Assembly: GCA_965220485.1 (NCBI GenBank)
Contig: OZ244832.1
Coordinates: forward strand, 682,001-746,000
Origin: Aldehydirespirator sp965220485
GTDB lineage: Bacteria; Actinomycetota; Acidimicrobiia; Acidimicrobiales; Aldehydirespiratoraceae
Length of the DNA: 64,000 nucleotides
Direction: 5' to 3'
Shown: piece after piece, positions 58,572 through 64,000 of the stretch
Numbering within the stretch: position 1 is the stretch's first letter
Layout: each line of letters starts with the position of its first letter
Translations under genes and position numbers: made by a program
Notes under the pieces: generated by a model
The model's input: only the letters and a program-made list of their open reading frames with translations
What the model was told of the DNA's origin: nothing
Databases searched by the model: none

Positions 58572-59704
58572 CCGCGGGCTTCGTGCCCCCCGCCTACCCC
58601 TACGACCGGCTCGACTCGCTGAGGGCCGCAGCCGAGGCACTGCCGGGTGGCGCGGTCGACTGCTCGGTGGGCACGCCCTGCGACCCGCCTCCGGACGCCG
58701 CAGTGGAGGCGCTCGCCCGTTCGGGCAGCGAGCGGGGCTACCCGCCCTCGATCGGCTCGGCCGCGTACCGCGGCGCGGCCGCCGGCTGGCTGGAACGCCG
58801 TTTCGGCGTCTCCGTCGATCCCGACAGGGAGCTGGCGGCATGTATCGGCACCAAGGAGTTCGTGGTGTCGCTGCCGAGCTACCTGCGGCTCCGGCACCCC
58901 GATCGCGACACCGTGCTGTACCCGGCCGTGTCGTACCCGTCCTACGCGATGGGTGCCACCCTCGCTAGGTGCAGGGCCGTCCCGGTGGGCACCGACGAGC
59001 GGTTCCGGATCGACCTCGACACGGTCTCGGACTCAGACGCGGAGCGAGCCGTGTGCCTGTGGGTGAACACCCCCGGCAACCCCGCTGGTGCCCTCGACGA
59101 CTTGGCCGCAGCCGCAGCGTGGGGCCGCTCTCGGGGCGTGTCCGTGATCAGCGACGAGTGCTACGCCGAGTTCACCTGGCAGGGTGCGCCCCGCACGATC
59201 CTCAGCAGCGACAACGCTGGCGTGCTAGCCGTGCACTCGCTGTCGAAGCGGTCCAACCTGGCTGGTGTGAGAGCCGGCTTCTACGCCGGTGATGCCGAGC
59301 TGGTTCATTATCTGCGTGAGACCCGCAAGCACGCCGGATGCATGGTGCCCGGCCCCGCTCAGGCTGCAGCTGTCGCCGCCTGGGGCGACCAGGACCACGT
59401 CGACGCCCAGCGGTCCGTCTACCGGCGTCGGCTGGAAACGCTCGCCGAGATAGCGGCCGCAGCCGGCGCGTGTGCCGCGCTTCCCGAGGGTGCCTTCTAC
59501 CTGTGGGCACCCGCACCCGGCGGCGACGCCTGGGCCTTCGCCGGTCTGCTCGCTCGCCGGGCGGGCCTCATTGTCAGCCCGGGCGAGTTCTATTGCGAGG
59601 AGCCTGCGGCGGGATCCGTAGATCCGCTCCGGTACGTGCGCCTCGCCGCCGTGCAGCCCGACGGCCGCTTGGAACTGGCCCTTCGGCGGCTTGTTGGCGG
59701 CTAG
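58568..59704 (+). CDS. dapC: Succinyldiaminopimelate aminotransferase (class I/II PLP enzyme)
   Basis: GTG 58568 gives VTAGFVPPAYPYDRLDSLRA; ATG 58556 would add four residues. The 378-residue product has the PLP-enzyme motifs WVNTPGNPAGALDDL (Asn), ISDECYAEFTW (Asp/Tyr), HSLSKRSNLAGVRAGFYAG with the Schiff-base Lys in SLSK, and a C-terminal Arg in YVRLA. This order and the GTPCDPPPDAAVEAL start match the DapC group of actinobacteria. It aminates N-succinyl-2-amino-6-ketopimelate in lysine synthesis, in line with dapA, dapB and dapF here. Confidence 0.88.
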   Translation: MTAGFVPPAYPYDRLDSLRAAAEALPGGAVDCSVGTPCDPPPDAAVEALARSGSERGYPPSIGSAAYRGAAAGWLERRFGVSVDPDRELAACIGTKEFVVSLPSYLRLRHPDRDTVLYPAVSYPSYAMGATLARCRAVPVGTDERFRIDLDTVSDSDAERAVCLWVNTPGNPAGALDDLAAAAAWGRSRGVSVISDECYAEFTWQGAPRTILSSDNAGVLAVHSLSKRSNLAGVRAGFYAGDAELVHYLRETRKHAGCMVPGPAQAAAVAAWGDQDHVDAQRSVYRRRLETLAEIAAAAGACAALPEGAFYLWAPAPGGDAWAFAGLLARRAGLIVSPGEFYCEEPAAGSVDPLRYVRLAAVQPDGRLELALRRLVGG

Positions 59705-59718
59705 CGCCGCGATCACCC

Positions 59719-59832
59719 GTCCGCCGGGGATCAGCCCGGCTGCGGTGATCAGCCGGTTGCAGGGATCAGCCCGGCTGCGGGGATCAGCCGGTGGCGGGGA
59801 TCAGCCCGGCTGCGGTGATCAGCCGGTAGCGG
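59719..59832. repeat. Short tandem repeats after dapC
   Basis: GGGATCAGCCCGGCTGCGGT and TGATCAGCCGGTTGCAGGGA-type units repeat about six times with a period near 17-19 bp. They include TGATCA and CCGGCTG cores that can fold back. They lie between the convergent dapC and secreted-protein genes and could act as a transcription stop. Confidence 0.75.
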
Positions 59833-61624
59833 GGAGGGTGGTGGCGAAGCGGGCTGTGGTGGAGGCGGCTCGCGGCAGGGTTGCGTGCAGCGACGCCTGC
59901 ACCTCGTAGTGGGTGCCCGCGGCCAGGCCTGTGAGGCTGAACGTGACGTTCGTGCCGGCCGCCGTCCGGGATTGCACGGCGCTCCATGTTCCCGGCAGGC
60001 TGGACCCGCTGGCGGCGAGGCGGTAGCGCATGTAAAGGGTGCTGCCAGAGGCCTCCGGTGTCGACACCGTGACCGTGGCGTTGGTCGCCGTGACGGCGGA
60101 GACCTGAACTTCGGGCGCAGTCGGCAGCGACACGATCTCCGGGTCGGCCCCTATCAACACAGGCGCCCTGTTGTCGGTCAGGTCCGACAGCCCGGAGTAG
60201 CCGTCGGGTGCCAGCGCCACATAGAAGGTCTCTTCGAGCTCGAGTAAGTTCGCGCCCTCGTCGTTGGCGACGATCTTTATCGACACGGTGCGAGCGGCGC
60301 CGGTCTCGCCGGTCGGCTTGGCGGTGTCGGACCAGTCGAACTTCTCGTAGCCGTAAGTCACGCGGCGCTCGCGCGAGCCGCCGGAGAAGAGTTCGCCGTA
60401 GCCGAAGTTGTACCTGTCGCGCTCGCGGTCGATGGCCGGCGTCTGGGTGTCGCTCAGCTCGACGTCCTTGCTGAACTCCGGACTCGTGTCGGGCACCTCC
60501 GGATCCTCGGCCACGATGGCGGGGTTCTCGTCGAAGCGGCTGTGGATGATGGCCACGACAGGCCAGGGGGCCGGCTCCGACGACGTGTTCGCGAGCGTGC
60601 AGTTCAGCGTCTCGCCCTCGGACACCGACGACGGGCACGTCAGGTCGAAGCCGGCTGCGGTCGCCTTCACGTCGCGGCCGTCGCCGGTGGCCCGGGTGAT
60701 CACCACCGCATAGGTGTTGGCCGTGGCGCCGTCCTCAGCGGTCACCTTGATCGTGATGGTGTTGGCGCCGACGGCTAGCCCGATGGCGGCACTCTCCTCT
60801 CCGCTGTCGAGAGCCATGGTCTCGGCGCCTCGGTGCGTGTGCTCCACGACCATCTGGGCGCGGTCGTCGGACGTGGTGGCGGTGATGGTCGCCTCGGTTA
60901 CCTCGTAGGCGACTGAAGCCGGGTTCGACGCCTGCGGCGAGGCGATGTCGGTGGTCTCGCTGATGCCGGTGCGGATCTGGATGCTGCTCAGCGCGGCGTC
61001 GATACTCCGGGAGTCGGATTCTCTGAGGATGATCGGCTGGCGCCCGTGGTAGAGGATGCCGACGCCTCGGCTCGCGTCGGAGCCCAGCGCGATGTAGAAC
61101 TTCTCGGCGGGCTCGAAGTCGGCGTCGTCGACGATGGTGATGGGGACGCTACGGGAGTCGGCGTCGCTGGACTCGCTAGCGGCGCCGGCGTCACCGGGCC
61201 AGTCGAACCTTGAGTACGCGACGAGGATGTCCCCGATCCACCAGGCGGCTGTGTCAACTTCAACGGCAGGGTTGAGGGTTCCGTACTGGACGTCGCGGGG
61301 CGATCCGGCGACCAGGGCCCGGTCGGCGTCGCTGGAGAGGTGCAGGATCGAAACGACTGGCCACGCCGCCGCGGCGTCGGTCGTGTTGGTCAATGTGCAC
61401 GAATAGGTCGATCCCTCGCTGGCCCGGGCGGGGCAGGTGAGATTGAAGCCGTCGCGGCTGATGGTCACGTCGTCGGTCTGGCCTGACACGACCGTGAGGA
61501 AGACAGCGGTTAGCGCGCCGGCCGCGACGACGGCCAGGCCAGCCTTGAGAGTGAGGCGAGATCGACGAGGCGAGCGCGGTGTGCGGCTCGACATGGGGGC
61601 CGTATGTGGCGTGCGAGGAGTCAT
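59819..61624 (-). CDS. Secreted repeat protein with cadherin-like and fibronectin III-like domains
   Basis: ATG 61624, preceded by GGGGAGG, gives MTPRTPHTAPMSSRTPRSPR, a long basic n-region, then LTLKAGLAVVAAGALTAVFL as signal or anchor. Two similar segments follow (DGFNLTCPARASEGSTYSCT and AGFDLTCPSSVSEGETLNCT), each ending in a Calx-beta-like part with paired residues (DADFEPAEKFYIALGSDAS; LLELEETFYVALAPDGYSG). A cadherin-like beta-sandwich lies between them (SIQIRTGISETTDIASPQAS). The C-terminus has an FnIII-like domain (VTATNATVTVSTPEASGSTL). About 601 residues; extracellular. It is 94 bp downstream of the SLH/Ig gene stop on the same strand, probably the same operon. Confidence 0.78.
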   Translation of the reverse strand: MTPRTPHTAPMSSRTPRSPRRSRLTLKAGLAVVAAGALTAVFLTVVSGQTDDVTISRDGFNLTCPARASEGSTYSCTLTNTTDAAAAWPVVSILHLSSDADRALVAGSPRDVQYGTLNPAVEVDTAAWWIGDILVAYSRFDWPGDAGAASESSDADSRSVPITIVDDADFEPAEKFYIALGSDASRGVGILYHGRQPIILRESDSRSIDAALSSIQIRTGISETTDIASPQASNPASVAYEVTEATITATTSDDRAQMVVEHTHRGAETMALDSGEESAAIGLAVGANTITIKVTAEDGATANTYAVVITRATGDGRDVKATAAGFDLTCPSSVSEGETLNCTLANTSSEPAPWPVVAIIHSRFDENPAIVAEDPEVPDTSPEFSKDVELSDTQTPAIDRERDRYNFGYGELFSGGSRERRVTYGYEKFDWSDTAKPTGETGAARTVSIKIVANDEGANLLELEETFYVALAPDGYSGLSDLTDNRAPVLIGADPEIVSLPTAPEVQVSAVTATNATVTVSTPEASGSTLYMRYRLAASGSSLPGTWSAVQSRTAAGTNVTFSLTGLAAGTHYEVQASLHATLPRAASTTARFATTLPATG

Positions 61625-61718
61625 GTCCGGGCCTCCCCAAGGAGTTGCGTGTGACTGTCGGGACGTGCCTCGCAGCCGACCGGCGGCGCTGAGGCTGTGG
61701 TGCTTGGGGGTCTCATGG

Positions 61719-64000
61719 TCAGTTCGCCGATCCTTGGAACCTTTCTGCGAGGTCGGTGCCTGGTCCCCAGCTTCGGGGGTTGAGGGCCGTGCGGTGCAGG
61801 AAGGCCGAGGCATGTGCTCGTGTGGCGGGCTGGTGGGGACAGAACTCGTCGGTGTCGCATCCGAAGGTGATTTCGTGGGCGACCATCCAGGCCACCGCAG
61901 GCGCGTAGTAGCTGTCGGGGTCCACGTCCGCGAAGCTGGCCGGCTCGGCCGGGGCGGCGTTGACGTAGCGGTACAGGAAGGCTGTGATCTGGGCCCGGGT
62001 GACTAGGTCTTGGGTGCAGAACTTGTCGGTGTCGCATCCGAAGGTGATGCCGTGCTGGAGCGCCCATCCGATGGCCTGGTCAGAGTAGACGCCCTCGGCG
62101 ACGTCGGTGAATGTGCCGGAGCCCGGGCGGGAGGCGCGAGGGCTGCCGGCAGCGCGCCACAAGAAGGTCACGAACTGCTCTCGGGTGATGCTTTGGCCGG
62201 GGCAGAACTGGGCCTCTGCGCAGCCGAGCGTGATGTTGTTGTTGATCATCCAGGTGACATGGTGCTCATACCAAATGCCGGCGGGCACGTCGTCGAAGGC
62301 TTCAGAGGCGGACCGCTGGTCGTCATCGTCTTCTTCGTTCGGTGGCGTGCCGCCGCCACCGCCGCCGCCGCCGCCGCCACCGCCGCCGCCACCGCCACCG
62401 CCACCGCCGCCACCGCCGCCGCCGCCGCCACCGCCGGGGTTCGTGTCGCTGCCGGGGTTCGTGTCGCTGCCGGGGTTCGTGTCGGGCGGGGCGGCCTGCA
62501 CGGTGTAGGGGGCTGCGGCGGTGCTGGGGTTGTTGGCGTCGTCGGCGGCGGCGGCCGCGTCGACGGTGACGGTGACGGCGCCCTCGAAGCCCGCGGTCGG
62601 GGTGATCTGTGTCGTCCAGGCGGTGCGGCCGCCGCCCTGCGCGACGGGCGCGGCGGCGGTGCCGTTGTCGACGGTCACGTCGTCGGAGGTGTCGAAGCCG
62701 GTGACCGGCTCTGAGAACGTGACGGTCACCGTGAACGGGCCGTTCTGGATGCCGTCGGGGCCGGTGATGGCCACTGTGGGCGCCATGGTGTCCGCGGCGA
62801 CGCTGAGGCGGGCCGCGGCGATGCTGGGGTTGTTGGCGTCGTCGGCGGCGGCGGCCGCGTCGACGTCGACGGTGACGGCGCCCTCGAAGTCCGCGGCCGG
62901 GGTGATCTGTGTCGTCCAGGCGGTGCGGCCGCCGCCCTGCGCGGCGGGCGCGGCGGCGGTGCCGTTGTCGACGGACACGTCGTCGGAGGTGTCGAAGCCG
63001 GTGACCGGCTCTGAGAACGTGACGGTCACCGTGAACGGGCCGCTCACCGGCTCGGCGGCGTCGGTGGCGAGCACCACCGTGGGCGCCGTGGCGTCGGGCG
63101 GGGCGGCCTGCACGGTGTAGGGGGCTGCGGCGGTGCTGGGGTTGTTGGCGTCGTCGGCGGCGGCGGCCGCGTCGACGGTGACGGTGACGGTGCCCTCGAA
63201 GCCCGCGGCCGGGGTGATCTGTGTCGTCCAGGCGGTGCGGCCGCCGCCCTGCGCGACGGGCGCGGCGGCGGTGCCGTTGTCGACGGACACGTCGTCGGTG
63301 TCGAAGCCGGTGACCGGCTCTGAGAACGTGACGGTCACCGTGAACGGGCCGTTCTGGATGTCGTCGGGGCCGGTGATGGCCACTGTGGGCGCCATGGTGT
63401 CCGCGGCGACGCTGAGGCGGGCCGCGGCGATGCTGGGGTTGTTGGCGTCGTCGGCGGCGGCGGCCGCGTCGACGTCGACGGTGACGGCGCCCTCGAAGTC
63501 CGCGGCCGGGGTGATCTGTGTCGTCCAGGCGGTGCGGCCGCCGCCCTGCGCGGCGGGCGCGGCGGCGGTGCCGTTGTCGACGGACACGTCGTCGGAGGTG
63601 TCGAAGCCGGTGACCGGCTCTGAGAACGTGACGGTCACCGTGAACGGGCCGCTCACCGGCTCGGCGGCGTCGGTGGCGAGCACCACCGTGGGCGCCGTGG
63701 CGTCGGGCGGGGCGGCCTGCACGGTGTAGGGGGCTGCGGCGGTGCTGGGGTTGTTGGCGTCGTCGGCGGCGGCGGCCGCGTCGACGGTGACGGTGACGGT
63801 GCCCTCGAAGTCCGCGGCCGGGGTGATCTGTGTCGTCCAGGCGGTGCGGCCGCCGCCCTGCGCGGCGGGCGCGGCGGCGGTGCCGTTGTCGACGGACACG
63901 TCGTCGGCGTCGAAGCCGGTGACCGGCTCTGAGAACGTGACGGTCACCGTGAACGGGCCGTTCTGGATGCCGTCGGGGCCGGTGATGGCCACTGTGGGCG
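61719..64000 (-). CDS. Surface protein: Ig-like repeats, poly-Gly linker and three SLH modules (5' end outside window)
   Basis: The gene enters from the right edge. The visible part starts with tandem Ig-like domains of two alternating types (FTVTVTFSEPVTGFDADDVS with NGTAAAPAAQGGGRTAWTTQ), super-repeat about 204 residues. A run of about 28 Gly follows, encoded by (GGC/GGT) codons at about 62349-62436. Three SLH modules end the protein (FDDVPAGIWYEHHVTWMINN; GITFGCDTDKFCTQDLVTRA; EITFGCDTDEFCPHQPATRA). The SLH modules likely anchor it to the cell wall polymer. The DNA repeats are near identical, so copy number may be unreliable. Confidence 0.85.
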   Translation of the reverse strand, partial: PTVAITGPDGIQNGPFTVTVTFSEPVTGFDADDVSVDNGTAAAPAAQGGGRTAWTTQITPAADFEGTVTVTVDAAAAADDANNPSTAAAPYTVQAAPPDATAPTVVLATDAAEPVSGPFTVTVTFSEPVTGFDTSDDVSVDNGTAAAPAAQGGGRTAWTTQITPAADFEGAVTVDVDAAAAADDANNPSIAAARLSVAADTMAPTVAITGPDDIQNGPFTVTVTFSEPVTGFDTDDVSVDNGTAAAPVAQGGGRTAWTTQITPAAGFEGTVTVTVDAAAAADDANNPSTAAAPYTVQAAPPDATAPTVVLATDAAEPVSGPFTVTVTFSEPVTGFDTSDDVSVDNGTAAAPAAQGGGRTAWTTQITPAADFEGAVTVDVDAAAAADDANNPSIAAARLSVAADTMAPTVAITGPDGIQNGPFTVTVTFSEPVTGFDTSDDVTVDNGTAAAPVAQGGGRTAWTTQITPTAGFEGAVTVTVDAAAAADDANNPSTAAAPYTVQAAPPDTNPGSDTNPGSDTNPGGGGGGGGGGGGGGGGGGGGGGGGGGGGGTPPNEEDDDDQRSASEAFDDVPAGIWYEHHVTWMINNNITLGCAEAQFCPGQSITREQFVTFLWRAAGSPRASRPGSGTFTDVAEGVYSDQAIGWALQHGITFGCDTDKFCTQDLVTRAQITAFLYRYVNAAPAEPASFADVDPDSYYAPAVAWMVAHEITFGCDTDEFCPHQPATRAHASAFLHRTALNPRSWGPGTDLAERFQGSAN
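62349..62436 (-). repeat. CCG/CCA trinucleotide run (poly-Gly linker)
   Basis: About 29 triplets, CCG or CCA on the plus strand, encode consecutive glycines on the minus strand. As the unit is three bases, slippage changes linker length but not the frame, unlike the tracts at 9231 and 52534. Confidence 0.9.
62481..64000 (-). repeat. 609-612 bp super-repeats encoding paired Ig-like domains
   Basis: The block starting GTCGGGCGGGGCGGCCTGCA recurs at 62481, 63093 and 63702, giving periods of 612 and 609 bp. The 3-bp difference is one Ser codon (TSDD against TDD). Each period holds two Ig-like domains. The array continues beyond the window. Confidence 0.92.

Noticed and set aside
1..64000. tRNA or rRNA genes
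   Set aside because: I looked for T-loop sequences of the GGTTCGAATCC type and for conserved rRNA segments and found none convincing.

Overview
The window is high-GC actinobacterial DNA. Its backbone is a housekeeping cluster, almost all on the plus strand: rpsO-pnp-dapB ... dapA-rnj ... ftsK ... rimO-pgsA-cinA ... recA ... miaB-miaA ... dapF-hflX-dapC. SLH-type surface proteins with paired cysteines, a LexA box of the GAAC-N4-GTTC type at recA and GTG starts suggest a deep-branching actinobacterium such as Acidimicrobiia. That placement is inference; there is no rRNA here to test it. I saw no rRNA, tRNA or CRISPR array.

Layout. 1-2.4 kb: end of an acyl-CoA synthetase, an ArsC-family reductase whose catalytic Cys codon is an in-frame TGA (candidate selenoprotein), a ferredoxin and its reductase. 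2.5-3.5 kb: minus-strand secreted protein and a small membrane protein. 3.8-8.6 kb: rpsO, pnp, dapB, SURF1. 9-18.2 kb: a multidomain secreted glycosidase (GH20-LamG-CBM6-GH29-F5/8C-PKD-RTX) behind an (AC)13 tract, broken by two apparent frameshifts and an IS1634-like element. 18.3-21.7 kb: a DinJ/YafQ toxin-antitoxin pair, dapA, rnj. 21.7-24.6 kb: a convergent restriction-modification pair. 24.9-31.4 kb: ftsK, a cation/Ca exchanger, a glutamine-cyclotransferase lipoprotein, a CapA-like lipoprotein. 31.5-34.8 kb: rimO-pgsA-cinA. 34.9-38.1 kb: GNAT protein, AbiE-like toxin-antitoxin pair, msrB, two tandem-repeat arrays. 38.5-41.7 kb: LexA-controlled recA, a truncated HTH gene, an AAA ATPase. 41.9-46 kb: miaB, miaA, DUF4143 ATPase. 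46.2-52.6 kb: two coupled SLH surface-protein genes, one with 21 RCC1-like repeats, the other starting with a 17-nt poly-C tract. 52.9-56.1 kb: IS4 and IS1380 elements whose target duplications show their order of arrival. 56.1-59.7 kb: dapF-hflX-dapC. 59.8-64 kb: two further secreted proteins, the last running off the window.

How it fits together. dapA, dapB, dapF and dapC supply diaminopimelate and lysine. rnj, pnp, rpsO, miaA, miaB and rimO act in RNA processing and translation. Accessory DNA (defence, toxin-antitoxin, surface proteins, insertion sequences) occupies nearly every gap between backbone genes.

The most striking signals are: (i) the TGA at the ArsC catalytic position with all other active-site residues kept; (ii) two simple-sequence tracts, (AC)13 and (C)17, at the secretion-signal ends of two exported-protein genes, where slippage would switch the reading frame; (iii) a dispersed ~80-120 bp intergenic repeat family and a separate pair of 98-bp inverted-repeat elements; (iv) the GH20-GH29 fusion. 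Several apparent frameshifts lie at short homopolymers, so read-level checking is needed before any gene is called dead.
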